From Streptomyces sp. SolWspMP-5a-2 (lineage in GTDB: Bacteria; Actinomycetota; Actinomycetes; Streptomycetales; Streptomycetaceae), in the NCBI RefSeq assembly GCF_900091845.1, contig NZ_FMCI01000328.1, forward strand, positions 1 to 51,452: a stretch of 51,452 bases of DNA. The letters are read 5' to 3'. Both the position numbers and the translations under genes were made by a program. Every line of letters starts with the position of its first letter. The first letter of the stretch is position 1. Shown here one piece after another: positions 17,274 to 25,880 of the stretch. The notes beneath the pieces were generated by a model that was given only the letters and a program-made list of their open reading frames with translations, was not told where the DNA came from and did not search any database.

Positions 17274-17467
17274 GGACGGGGTCGTCCCGCAGCCATCGGT
17301 CACGGCGGCAGCGGGGTGCGGGCGGTGCCGTCTGCCCGCCGGCACGGTTCCGGCGGTGTGCCGGAGCGGATCCTCGCCCTCCTGATCAGTGGATCGGCAG
17401 GCCCTGAACAGCGGCGGCCTCTTCCGCGACAGTGAAGGAACCCCGACACCCGCACCAGGAGGCGACC

Positions 17468-18412
17468 GTGCCCCGCGCACCCATCGACATCACCGTTCCC
17501 GACCTGCGCGGCAGGCGCGCCCTGGTGACCGGAGCCAGCGACGGAGTGGGGTTCGGCCTCGCGCTGCGGCTCGCCGCGGCCGGAGCGAGCGTCCTCATGC
17601 CGGTCCGTGACCCGCGCAAGGGCGAGACCGCTCTCGCGGCGATCCGGGAGCGGGTCCCGCACGCGGACGTGCGTCTGCACAGCCTGGATCTGGCGTCCCT
17701 CTCCTCCGTCGCCGCGCTGGGCGAGGAGCTGCTGGAAGAGGACCTTCCCCTGCACATCCTGATCAACAACGCCGGTGTCATGACGCCTCCCGAGAGGAAG
17801 GTCACCGAGGACGGCGTCGAGTTGCAGTTCGGCACGAACTTCCTCGGCCACTTCGCCCTGGTCGCCCGTCTGCTGCCGCTGCTGCGGTCGGGACGGGCCC
17901 GCGTCACCTCGCAGATCAGCGTGGCGGCCAACCGGGGCTCCGTCCACTGGGACGACCTGAACTGGGAACGCCGTTACGACGCCATGAGGGCGTACGGGCA
18001 GTCGAAGGTCGCTCTCGGCCTCTTCGGAATCGAGTTGAACCGCCGGAGCGGGACGGAAGGGTGGGGCGTCACCAGCAACCTCGCCCATCCCGGTGTGGCA
18101 CCGACGAGCCTGCTCTCCGCCCGCCCCGAGATCGGCCGCGACCGGGAGACCGCGGGCCGCAGGATCATCAAGGCGCTCTCCTCCCGCGGCATCCTGCTCG
18201 GCACGGTGGAGTCCGCCAAGCTCCCCGCCCTGTACGCGGCGACCTCTCCCGACGCGGAACCGGGCGGCTTCTACGGTCCGAACGGCCCCGGCCACCTCGG
18301 GGGGCCGCCCGCCGCGCAGAAGCTCTACTCCAGCCTGCGGAGCCCCGAGGAGGCACGGCGCGTCTGGCGGGCGGCCGAGGACCGCACGGGCACATCGTTC
18401 AGCGGGAGCTGA
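17468..18412 (+). CDS. Short-chain dehydrogenase/reductase
   Basis: 314 residues from GTG 17468, chosen because AGGAGG lies 5 nt upstream; an in-frame ATG at 17432 has no ribosome site. Rossmann glycine motif TGASDGVGFG near residue 19, NNAGV near 100, and the active-site YGQSKVA near 175 with Ser in QISVAANRGS. The length and the NWERRYD-MRAYGQSK region place it with the retinol-dehydrogenase/protochlorophyllide-reductase-like branch of classical SDRs, which act on NAD(P)H and lipophilic alcohols or ketones. The substrate is unknown. It is divergent from, and probably controlled by, the MmyB-type regulator. Confidence 0.92.
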   Translation: MPRAPIDITVPDLRGRRALVTGASDGVGFGLALRLAAAGASVLMPVRDPRKGETALAAIRERVPHADVRLHSLDLASLSSVAALGEELLEEDLPLHILINNAGVMTPPERKVTEDGVELQFGTNFLGHFALVARLLPLLRSGRARVTSQISVAANRGSVHWDDLNWERRYDAMRAYGQSKVALGLFGIELNRRSGTEGWGVTSNLAHPGVAPTSLLSARPEIGRDRETAGRRIIKALSSRGILLGTVESAKLPALYAATSPDAEPGGFYGPNGPGHLGGPPAAQKLYSSLRSPEEARRVWRAAEDRTGTSFSGS

Positions 18413-18459
18413 CCCGGAGCGCCCGTGCGGTCCCGCGGGACCGGGGCCGGGCCGGTGAC

Positions 18460-18483
18460 CCGGGGCGGAACGCACCGCCCCGG
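18460..18483. terminator. Convergent-gene hairpin
   Basis: Stem of 9 bp (18460-18468 with 18475-18483) and a 6-nt loop between the 3' ends of the dehydrogenase gene and the membrane-protein gene, able to serve both. A 16-nt perfect palindrome, CGGTCCCGCGGGACCG, lies at 18428-18443. Confidence 0.6.
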
Positions 18484-18484
18484 C

Positions 18485-19903
18485 TCACCAGCCCGTCAGC
18501 AGCAGGTGGTTGAGGAGCAGGGCGAGGACCGCCTGCGCGGCGAGCCAGCCGCGCGGTGAGGCGAGCAGCGCGCCCGCGGGCAGCAGCCACATCGCGAACG
18601 GCAGCCAGATGCGTTCCGTCTCGGCCTTGCTCATGCCGGACAGGTCCGCGACCAGCACGGCCAGCAGGGCGGCTCCCAGCAGCACGGCCAGCCGCAGGGA
18701 CTCGGGGCGCGGGCCCCGCGCGTCCTCCGCCGGGGGCACGGACTCCGGGCCCGTGCCGCCACCTGTGCGCCGGGCCGCCCCGCCCCCGGTGACCGCCGCC
18801 CGCCGCAGACCCGCCACTGTGGCCGGTCCGGTGATCAGGGCCGCGCAGGCGAGGTTCGCCCACACCCAGTACCCGTACGGCCGGACACCCCCCGCGCCCT
18901 CGTGGTAGCGGGTCACCAGCAGCCGGTACCCCTCCCACCAGTCGAAGCCGAGGAGCGTGAACACGGCGGGGACCACGGCGAGTCCGGCGAGGACGAGGGG
19001 GAGGGGCGCCGTCCTGCGGTGGTCGAGGAGCAGCACCGCCCCCGCGATCAGCGCGAACAGGGTCAGCCCGTAGGAGAGGTACGCGGTGAGCCCGAGCAGC
19101 AGCCCGGAGAGGAAGCCGGTCGCGCGGGGCCGGTACCCGGTCACGGCCAGGGCCAGGAACGCGACCGACCAGGCCGCCACCGCCGCGAAGTAGCCGTCCG
19201 CCGAGGTGCCCGCCCACACGGCCGCCGGTGCGAGGACGAGGAACGGGGCCGCCCGTCTGGCCGACCGCTCACCGCAGAGCCGCCACACGGCGACCAGCAC
19301 CGCCACCGGAGCCGTCGCGCCCACGGTGACGCACCAGACCCCGGCCCAGCCCCCGCCGCCCAGGCCCACCCGGTCGAGCAGGACGAAGGTGACGGTGGCC
19401 GCGGGCGGGTGCCCGGCGACATGGGCGGGCCAGTTGCCGGGGGAGTGCAGCAGGATGTGCCGGGTGAAGTCGCCGAGCGCGGCCGGTATGTCGTGGAAGC
19501 GGTCGATGACCTGGAGGTACTCGTTCCTGGTCGTCAGCCGTCCGGCGACGCCGGTGCGCCAGCCGTCGACCAGCGCGAGCGAGAACGTCCATGCCGTCGC
19601 GGTCGCCCACGCGGCGCACGCCAGAGCCCGTCGGCCCAGCCGCTCGGCGAGCCGCGGCCCGTGCGCGACGACCAGGACGGCGACCGCCACCGCCAGCGGG
19701 GTGCCCGGACCCAGGTGCGGGTCCCAACGGGCCAGCAGCGGGGGCCAGTCGACGAACAGGGACCCGTCGCGCCGCTCGATCACGGTGCCGACGACGGCGG
19801 CCACGGCGACCAGGAGAGCGGCGCCGCCCACCGCCGACAGGTCCGCCCGGAAGGCGCGGCGCGAGGACCGGTCGGCCGGGGGGTTCAGGAGATCGCGGTT
19901 CAC
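18485..19903 (-). CDS. Polytopic integral membrane protein, GT-C glycosyltransferase-like
   Basis: 472 residues from GTG 19903 with about 10-12 transmembrane segments. A large extracytoplasmic loop after the third segment holds TTRNEYLQVIDRFHDIP and the WPAHVAGHPP motif. A late segment begins SGMSKAETERIWLPFAMW, a pattern seen in actinobacterial membrane mannosyltransferase-like proteins. These GT-C-type enzymes usually take polyprenyl-phosphate sugars and glycosylate envelope glycans or proteins. No single catalytic residue is certain here, so the glycosyltransferase role is inferred. It is divergent from the molybdopterin fusion gene across 113 nt. Confidence 0.7.
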   Translation of the reverse strand: MNRDLLNPPADRSSRRAFRADLSAVGGAALLVAVAAVVGTVIERRDGSLFVDWPPLLARWDPHLGPGTPLAVAVAVLVVAHGPRLAERLGRRALACAAWATATAWTFSLALVDGWRTGVAGRLTTRNEYLQVIDRFHDIPAALGDFTRHILLHSPGNWPAHVAGHPPAATVTFVLLDRVGLGGGGWAGVWCVTVGATAPVAVLVAVWRLCGERSARRAAPFLVLAPAAVWAGTSADGYFAAVAAWSVAFLALAVTGYRPRATGFLSGLLLGLTAYLSYGLTLFALIAGAVLLLDHRRTAPLPLVLAGLAVVPAVFTLLGFDWWEGYRLLVTRYHEGAGGVRPYGYWVWANLACAALITGPATVAGLRRAAVTGGGAARRTGGGTGPESVPPAEDARGPRPESLRLAVLLGAALLAVLVADLSGMSKAETERIWLPFAMWLLPAGALLASPRGWLAAQAVLALLLNHLLLTGW

Positions 19904-20016
19904 GTCGTCACCGTAGGCCGGGACGCCCCGGCACCCCGTCCCACGAGGGCGGACGTCAGACTTTCGTCATGGTTCGCGGGCCCGGCCCGGGGCCTTTCGC
20001 GTCCTACGGTCGGGGC

Positions 20017-21297
20017 ATGCCACGCCTTCCCTCCTCACCCGCCTTCTGGCGCAGTCCGGTGCGCGGTCCCTGGTTCACGTCGGTCCTCGGGCTCGTGCTG
20101 CTCGTCGGGATCGGCGTCCTGTTCGTGACGGGCCTGCTCTCGTACGCCGCCTACAACCCCGGCCTGGCAGGGGTCAACGACAAGACACCGGGCAAGGGCC
20201 TCCTCGGTCTCTACCTGTTCGCGTGGCCCACCCGGCCGGTCTGGCTGTACCGCCTCACCCAGGGCGCGCACGTGACGCTCGGCGTCACCCTGGTCCCGGT
20301 GCTGCTCGCCAAACTCTGGTCGGTGGTACCGAAGTTGTTCGCGCTGCCGCCGGTGCGCTCCCTCGCGCACGCCCTCGAACGCCTCTCGCTGCTCCTGCTG
20401 GTGGGCGGCGGACTCTTCGAGTTCACCACCGGCATCCTCAACATCCAGCTCGACTACGTCTTCCCGGGCTCCTTCTACCCGCTGCACTTCTACGGCGCGT
20501 GGGTCTTCTTCGCCGCCTTCCTCGCCCACGCCGCGCTCAAGACACCGGCCGCCCTGCGGAACCTGCGCGACCTGCGCGGCGAACACCGCACGCAGCAGGC
20601 GCAGTTGCCGGACCCCGGGCAGCACGCGGGCGCGCCCCGGGACGAGTTGACGTCCCCCGAACCCGGGCCGCCGACCGTCTCGCGGCGCGGTGCCCTCGGT
20701 GTCGTCGGGGGCGGCTCGCTGCTGCTGTTCGCCACGACCGCGGGCCGCGGGTTCGACGGGCCGCTGCGGGAGACGGCCCTGCTCGCCCCGCACGGCGGAC
20801 CCGAACCGGGGGCAGGTCCGGGCGCCTTCCAGATCAACAAGACGGCCCGGGTCGCCGGCATCGACGCCCGGGAGACCGCGGAGGAGAACTGGCGCCTGGT
20901 GGTCGAGGGACGCGGCGGCACCGTCCGGCTGACCCGCGCCGAGCTGCTGCGACTGCCGCTGCACGGCGCCGAGTTGCCCATCGCCTGCGTGGAGGGCTGG
21001 TCGACCTCCGACCAGCCCTGGCGGGGCGTGCGGCTGCGGGACCTCGCCGCGCTCGTCGGCCACGACCCGGACCACGCGCCCGACGTGCTCGTCGAGTCGC
21101 TCCAGCGGCACGGCTCGTTCCGCCGGGCCGCGCTGCGCGCCAACCAGGTGCGCGATCCGCGGTCGCTGCTCGCCCTGTTCGTCGGGGGCGCGCCGCTGAC
21201 CCCCGACCACGGCTATCCGGCGCGCGTCATCGTGCCCGCCGCGCCCGGCGTCCTCAACACCAAGTGGGTGGCCCGCATGACGTTCGGAGACCTGTGA
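20017..21297 (+). CDS. Cytochrome-b-like membrane domain fused to molybdopterin oxidoreductase domain
   Basis: 426 residues. Residues 20-190 hold four or five transmembrane helices with histidines (GAHVTLGV, LHFYGAW, LAHAALK) placed as in cytochrome b561-type haem anchors. A 40-residue linker leads to a second hydrophobic segment beginning SRRGALGVVGGGS, which resembles a twin-arginine or anchor sequence. Residues 280-426 form a sulfite-oxidase-type Mo-cofactor domain: the IACVEGWS motif supplies the cysteine ligand, and the end reads NTKWVARM. Electrons would pass between an extracytoplasmic substrate site and the quinone pool through the b-type domain. The substrate is unknown. The next gene starts one base after the stop and is likely co-translated. 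Confidence 0.85.
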   Translation: MPRLPSSPAFWRSPVRGPWFTSVLGLVLLVGIGVLFVTGLLSYAAYNPGLAGVNDKTPGKGLLGLYLFAWPTRPVWLYRLTQGAHVTLGVTLVPVLLAKLWSVVPKLFALPPVRSLAHALERLSLLLLVGGGLFEFTTGILNIQLDYVFPGSFYPLHFYGAWVFFAAFLAHAALKTPAALRNLRDLRGEHRTQQAQLPDPGQHAGAPRDELTSPEPGPPTVSRRGALGVVGGGSLLLFATTAGRGFDGPLRETALLAPHGGPEPGAGPGAFQINKTARVAGIDARETAEENWRLVVEGRGGTVRLTRAELLRLPLHGAELPIACVEGWSTSDQPWRGVRLRDLAALVGHDPDHAPDVLVESLQRHGSFRRAALRANQVRDPRSLLALFVGGAPLTPDHGYPARVIVPAAPGVLNTKWVARMTFGDL

Positions 21298-21764
21298 TGC
21301 GAAGGACCACCGCCGGACGGGCGGTCGGCAGCCCGTTCCGGATCCTGCTCCTCCTGTCGTCCTTCGCGCTCGCCGGGTACGCCGGGGTGCGGCTCCTCGA
21401 CGGCCGCGGCACGGAGGTGGCGCTCTGGTTCGCGGGCGCCGCCCTGCTGCACGACCTGGTGCTGCTCCCGCTCTACGCGGGCGCCGACAGACTTCTCGCC
21501 CGGGGCCTGACCTCGGTGGACCGCCGGGCGTGGACCCCGTACGTCCGTGTCCCGGCGGTCTTCTCGGGACTGCTCCTGCTGGTGTGGTTCCCGATGGTCT
21601 CCGGGGACACCGCGGACCGCTACCGGGCGTCGACGACGCTCTCCGGCGACGGGTTCCTCGCCCGCTGGCTGCTGATCACGGCGGTGCTGTTCGGCTGCTC
21701 CGCCGTCCTGCTCGCGGCGCGGCTGCGCAGGGCCACGAAGCGGCGGCCGCCCGCCGCCCACTGA
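21298..21764 (+). CDS. Small membrane protein paired with the Mo-oxidoreductase
   Basis: 155 residues starting directly after the TGA of the preceding gene. There are four hydrophobic segments, near residues 17-35, 45-68, 85-105 and 125-145, with a short basic C-terminus. Tight coupling suggests that it is a subunit or assembly partner of the cytochrome-b/Mo-cofactor protein, but no family signature is recognised. The last 145 nt overlap the 3' end of the convergent methyltransferase gene, an unusually long antisense overlap. Either one C-terminus is dispensable or one stop is misplaced. Confidence 0.7.
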
Positions 21765-22519
21765 CCGTCCAGGCGCCAGCCCGCCGAACGGGCCAGCCGC
21801 AGCAGCGCGGGGGTGCCGAGCCTGGCCCACGGGAAGGGCGCGCCGCCGCCCCCGCGTCCGTCGTCGACCCGGACCAGCTCCCGTTCGTCGATGTCGCCCG
21901 GGACCGTCTCCGCGATCAACAGGCCACCGGGGGCGAGGAGTCGGGCCAGCCGGTCGAGGAGCGCGCGGGGGTCGCCGCCGATGCCGAGGTTGCCGTCGAG
22001 GAGGAGGGCCGTGCCCCAGCGTCCCTCGCCCGGCACGGGGTCGAAGACGGAGCGGCGCAGGGCGGGCCCGCCGAGCCCGACCGTGCGGGCGACGGCCGCG
22101 TCACTGACGTCGATGCCCAGCGCCCGGCGGCCCTCCGCGATTAGGGCCGCCACCAGCCGTCCCGGCCCGCAGCCCACGTCCAGGACGGCGCCCTCGCACC
22201 ACCGCACCACCTCCAGGTCCACGGCGTCCGCCTCGGCGCACCACCGCTCGACCTCCAGGGGCAGCAGACTGCCGTCGGCGCGCCGGAGGTAGAGGGGACC
22301 GTGCCCGGCCCGCAGGGCGGCGGCGTACAGATCCGCCGACCAGGACGGCTCGCCCGCGGGCACCGGACGGCCGGCCGCGCCCCGGCCCGGCGACCGGGTG
22401 CGCACGCCAGGTCGCCCGGACGCGGCGGAGGGCGGCCGGGGCGACGGCGTCCCGGCGGCCGACGGCCGCACGGCACCGGCGGTCCGCGGACGCGGGAGGC
22501 CGCCGTCCGCCGGGCTCAA
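21620..22519 (-). CDS. Class I SAM-dependent methyltransferase
   Basis: 299 residues from TTG 22519, which overlaps the stop of the upstream gene as TTGA. Residues 1-55 are a Pro/Ala/Gly-rich, probably disordered leader, so a later start is possible. The methyltransferase fold runs from about 60 to 260: motif I is VLDVGCGPGRL near 113, an acidic post-I residue lies in LGIDVS, and motif IV lies in ALLLDGNLGIGGDP. The C-terminus past about residue 265 is polar and lies in the antisense overlap with the small membrane-protein gene. It is the third gene of a coupled cassette with a DUF2064 transferase and a family-2 glycosyltransferase, so it probably methylates the same unknown glycosylated or lipid-linked product. 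Confidence 0.82.
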   Translation of the reverse strand: MSPADGGLPRPRTAGAVRPSAAGTPSPRPPSAASGRPGVRTRSPGRGAAGRPVPAGEPSWSADLYAAALRAGHGPLYLRRADGSLLPLEVERWCAEADAVDLEVVRWCEGAVLDVGCGPGRLVAALIAEGRRALGIDVSDAAVARTVGLGGPALRRSVFDPVPGEGRWGTALLLDGNLGIGGDPRALLDRLARLLAPGGLLIAETVPGDIDERELVRVDDGRGGGGAPFPWARLGTPALLRLARSAGWRLDGQWAAGGRRFVALRSRAASRTAEQPNSTAVISSQRARNPSPESVVDAR

Positions 22520-23133
22520 CGGCCCGCTCCCCGGACGCGCAGGGCGAGTTCACCCGCGAAGCGGCTGTCCGGAGCCTCGGCGGCGACCCGCACGGCGTCG
22601 TCCGCGGTGTCGACGTCACGCAGCCGGGGCAGCTCCCGCACCCGCAGGCCCGCCCCGTCCAGCCGGGCCCGCTGCGCCGCGCCGGTGTGCGGCGTCGACA
22701 TGGGGACGCCGCGCAGCAGTGCCGGATCGGGCGCGGCCAGGCCGAGGGCCCAGAAGCCGCCGTCGACGGCCGGTCCGAGGTACGCGTCGCACTCGGCGAA
22801 GTCCACGGTGAGCAGCTCGGGCGTCACCTGCGGGGTGTCCATCCCGATGAGCAGCGCGGGTCCCCGGCAGCCCGCGAACGCCGCGGCCAGCCGTTCGTCG
22901 AGACCTCCGTCGCGCTGCGGGACGACGTCGAAGCCCGGCGGGAGCCACGGTCCGGGCGCCCCGTCGAGCACGAGCACCCGGCGCCGCGCGGGCGCCGCCA
23001 GCACCGCGGCCAGGGTGTCGGCCAGGGCCGCCTCGGCGAGCGCGGCGGCCTCGACGGGCGTGAACGGCGGGGTCAGCCGCGTCTTGACCCGGCCCGGCCG
23101 GGGTTCCTTCGCGATGACGAGCAGGGTGGTCAC
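22516..23133 (-). CDS. DUF2064 (CofC/GT-A-like) transferase
   Basis: 205 residues from GTG 23133. It begins TTLLVIAKEPRPGRVKTRL, the nucleotide-binding start of the DUF2064 family, which has a nucleotidyl/glycosyl-transferase fold. Later it has LLIGMDTPQVTPE and GPAVDGGFWALGL, both family hallmarks. Families of this type occur beside a GT2 enzyme as transferase 1 and transferase 2 pairs, and this gene overlaps the upstream GT2 stop by GTGA and the downstream methyltransferase start by TTGA. The activated substrate is unknown. Confidence 0.85.
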   Translation of the reverse strand: MTTLLVIAKEPRPGRVKTRLTPPFTPVEAAALAEAALADTLAAVLAAPARRRVLVLDGAPGPWLPPGFDVVPQRDGGLDERLAAAFAGCRGPALLIGMDTPQVTPELLTVDFAECDAYLGPAVDGGFWALGLAAPDPALLRGVPMSTPHTGAAQRARLDGAGLRVRELPRLRDVDTADDAVRVAAEAPDSRFAGELALRVRGAGR

Positions 23134-23864
23134 GGCAGATCCGCTCCTCGGGACGTGGGACAGGGGGCGCCGCCCGTCGCGGGCGCCTCGGCCAGGACCC
23201 GGCGCATGTCCCGCACCGCCTGCCAGGTCCCGCGCCAGGTGCCGGTGACCTTCGAGGCGCCGGTGCGGGGCAGGTACGGCACGTCCCGCTCGGCGACCCG
23301 CAGCCCGGCGTCGGCGGCGCGCACCACCATCTGCAGCGGGTAGCCGCTGCGCCGGTCGGTGAGGCCGAGGGCGAGCAGGTCGGCGCGGCGCGCCGCGCGC
23401 AGCGGCCCGAGGTCGTGCAGCCGCAGTCCGGTGCGGCGCCGCAGCATCCGGGCGAGCGCGAGGTTCCCGGCCCTGGCGTGCGCGGGCCAGGCGCCGGGGC
23501 GCGGGCGGCGCCGTCCGAGGACGAGATCGGCGGTGCCCGCGCGGACCGCGCGCACGAACGGCACCAGCAGCGACGGATCGAGCGAGGCGTCGCAGTCGCA
23601 GAAGCACACGATGTCCGCGTCGGCGGCCAGCAGACCGGCGTGGCAGGCCGCGCCGAAACCGCGGCGGGCCTCGTGCACGACGGTGGCGCCCAGGGAGCGG
23701 GCCAGCTCCGCGGACCCGTCGGTCGACCCGTTGTCCACGACCAGCGCGCGCCAGCCGGCCGGCACCCGGTCGAGGACCCAGGGCAGCGCGCCCGCCTCGT
23801 TCAGACAGGGGAGGATCACGTCGACGGGCGCCGTGTCCGCTTCCGTTGGGGGAGAGATCGTCAC
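23130..23864 (-). CDS. Family 2 glycosyltransferase
   Basis: 244 residues from GTG 23864, where the typical GT2 start VDVILPCLNEAGALPWV begins some 14 residues in; the frame is open further upstream but that part looks non-coding. Motifs: DNGSTDGSAELARSLG, the acidic FCDCDASLDP sugar-nucleotide/metal site near residue 95, and LGRRRPRPGA. The C-terminus lacks membrane segments, so it is cytosolic. It is the first gene of the cassette that continues with DUF2064 and methyltransferase genes, each overlapping the next by a few bases. The DolP-glucosyltransferase-like subgroup is possible; the acceptor cannot be told. Confidence 0.88.
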   Translation of the reverse strand: MTISPPTEADTAPVDVILPCLNEAGALPWVLDRVPAGWRALVVDNGSTDGSAELARSLGATVVHEARRGFGAACHAGLLAADADIVCFCDCDASLDPSLLVPFVRAVRAGTADLVLGRRRPRPGAWPAHARAGNLALARMLRRRTGLRLHDLGPLRAARRADLLALGLTDRRSGYPLQMVVRAADAGLRVAERDVPYLPRTGASKVTGTWRGTWQAVRDMRRVLAEAPATGGAPCPTSRGADLP

Positions 23865-23977
23865 GGCGTTCAGCCTACGAGCGCAATCCGGACATATCGG
23901 AAGTCGGAATCTTACGTAACGCGGACGTCGGGACGGCCGGGCGCGGACCCCGGGCGCCCGGTGGCAGGCTGGACGGC

Positions 23978-24736
23978 ATGCCCCAGCCGCACGAGACCCC
24001 CCAGGCCGCGCCCGCACCGACCGGACGCGGCGCACCGGCACGCGTCCTCGTGGTGGACGACGACCCGACCGTGGCCGAGGTGGTCGCGGGCTACCTGGAA
24101 CGCGCGGGTCACGACGTGGACCGCGCCGCCGACGGCCCCGCCGCCCTCGGCCTCGCCGCCGCCCACTGGCCCGACCTGGTGGTGCTCGACCTGATGCTGC
24201 CCGGCATGGACGGCCTCGACGTGTGCCGCCGGTTGCGGCGCCAGGGGGCGGTGCCCGTGATCATGCTCACCGCGCGCGGCGACGAGGACGACCGCATCCT
24301 CGGCCTGGAGGTCGGCGCGGACGACTACGTCACCAAGCCGTTCAGCCCCCGGGAACTCGTCCTGCGCGTCGAGTCGGTGCTGCGCCGCGCCCGCCCCGCC
24401 CCGCCGGACCGGCCACTGGCGGCGGCGGGCCTGAGCGCCGACCCCGCGGCCCGCCGCGCCACCAAGGACGGCGTCGAACTCGCCCTCACCATCCGCGAGT
24501 TCGACCTGCTGGCGTTCTTCCTGCGCAACCCGGGCCGGGTCTACGGGCGGGAGCAGCTGATGCGCGAGGTGTGGGGCTGGGAGTTCGGCGACCTCTCCAC
24601 GGTCACCGTGCATGTCCGGCGGCTGCGCGGCAAGATCGAGGACGACCCCGCCGCGCCGCGCCTCATCCAGACGGTGTGGGGCGTGGGTTACCGCTTCGAG
24701 ACGCCCGCCGCGCGCGAGGGGCGGACCGATGCGTGA
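23978..24736 (+). CDS. OmpR-family response regulator
   Basis: 252 residues. The receiver domain has the acidic cluster VVDDDPT near 25, phospho-acceptor Asp71 in VVLDLMLPGMDG, the switch Thr in MLTARGDED and Lys in YVTKPFSPREL. The C-terminal winged helix (about 155-245) ends TVWGVGYRFE, the classic OmpR/PhoB signature. It is encoded with the following histidine kinase (overlapping ATG/TGA) and divergently from the glycosyltransferase cassette across 113 nt. That gap is AT-richer around 23895-23920 (GAATCTTACGTAACG) and probably holds both promoters. Targets are likely the adjacent envelope-related genes, by inference. Confidence 0.95.
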   Translation: MPQPHETPQAAPAPTGRGAPARVLVVDDDPTVAEVVAGYLERAGHDVDRAADGPAALGLAAAHWPDLVVLDLMLPGMDGLDVCRRLRRQGAVPVIMLTARGDEDDRILGLEVGADDYVTKPFSPRELVLRVESVLRRARPAPPDRPLAAAGLSADPAARRATKDGVELALTIREFDLLAFFLRNPGRVYGREQLMREVWGWEFGDLSTVTVHVRRLRGKIEDDPAAPRLIQTVWGVGYRFETPAAREGRTDA

Positions 24737-25841
24737 CACGCTCCTGATCGCCCTGTACGCCTTCCTGGGCGCCGCCGGTGCCGGACTCCTCGGCGCGGGC
24801 GCGCTGCGACTGCTGCGGCGCCGCTCGCTCACCGCGTCGCTCACGGTGGTGGCCGCCGTCGCCGTGGCCGCCATGCTGGCCGGGACGCTCGCCGTCGCCT
24901 GGGCGATGTTCCTCTCCCCGCACGACCTCAGCGTCGTCACCACCGTCGTGATCATGGCGGCCGTCGTCTCGTTCGCCACCGCGCTCGCCCTCGGCCGCTG
25001 GGTCGTGGACCGCAGCCGCGCCCTCACCCTGGCGGCCAGGTCCTTCGGCGACGACGGCGACTTCACCCCGCCCGCCGGACCCGCCACCGCCGAACTCGCC
25101 GCCCTCACCAGGGAACTGGCGGCCACCAGCGCCCGGCTCGCCGAGTCCCGGGCCAGGGAGCGCACCCTGGAGTCGTCCCGCCGTGAACTCGTCGCCTGGA
25201 TCTCCCACGACCTGCGCACCCCGCTGGCCGGCATCCGCGCGATGTCCGAGGCGCTGGAGGACGGCGTCGCCGCCGACCCGGGCCGCTACCTCACCCGCAT
25301 CCGCACCGAGGTCGAACGGCTCAACGACATGGTCGGCGACCTCTTCGAACTATCCCGCATCCACGCCGGGGCGCTCCAGCTCTCCCCGTCCCGGATGTCG
25401 GTGTACGACCTCGTCGGGGACGCCCTCGCCGGGGCCGCCCCGCTCGCCCGCGAACACGGGGTCCGGCTGGTCGGCGCGCCGGTCGCGGCGGTGCCCGTCG
25501 AGGTGGACGGCCGGGAGATGAGCCGCGTCCTCGGCAACCTGCTGGTCAACGCGATCCGGCGCACCCCGTCCGACGGCACGGTCGCGGTGGCCGCCGAACG
25601 GTCGCCCGCCGGTGTCGTCCTGTCGGTCACCGACGGCTGCGGCGGCATCCCGGACGAGGACCTGCCGCGGGTGTTCGACACCGGCTGGCGCGGCAGCCAC
25701 GCCAGGACCCCGCCCGCCGGAGCGGGCCTCGGCCTGGCCATCGTCCGGGGGATCGTGGAGGCCCACCGCGGACAGGCCGCCGTCCGCAACGTCCCCGGCG
25801 GCTGCCGCTTCGAGGTCACCCTGCCCATGGCGGAGGCGTGA
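24729..25841 (+). CDS. Sensor histidine kinase
   Basis: 370 residues. Two transmembrane segments (about 5-28 and 38-62) and a third hydrophobic stretch (about 72-92) enclose almost no extracellular loop, so it probably senses the membrane or has a small partner rather than binding a soluble ligand. A HAMP-like linker leads to the dimerisation helix with phospho-acceptor His160 in WISHDLRTPLAG. The ATPase domain shows the N box (NLLVNAIRRTP), the G1 box (VTDGCGGIP) and the G2 box (AGLGLAIVRGIVEAH). The ATG lies inside the end of the response-regulator gene, so the two are coupled. Confidence 0.95.
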   Translation: MRDTLLIALYAFLGAAGAGLLGAGALRLLRRRSLTASLTVVAAVAVAAMLAGTLAVAWAMFLSPHDLSVVTTVVIMAAVVSFATALALGRWVVDRSRALTLAARSFGDDGDFTPPAGPATAELAALTRELAATSARLAESRARERTLESSRRELVAWISHDLRTPLAGIRAMSEALEDGVAADPGRYLTRIRTEVERLNDMVGDLFELSRIHAGALQLSPSRMSVYDLVGDALAGAAPLAREHGVRLVGAPVAAVPVEVDGREMSRVLGNLLVNAIRRTPSDGTVAVAAERSPAGVVLSVTDGCGGIPDEDLPRVFDTGWRGSHARTPPAGAGLGLAIVRGIVEAHRGQAAVRNVPGGCRFEVTLPMAEA

Positions 25842-25880
25842 GCGCGGCGGACCGCGCGCCCGCGCCTCCGAAGGCCCCGG

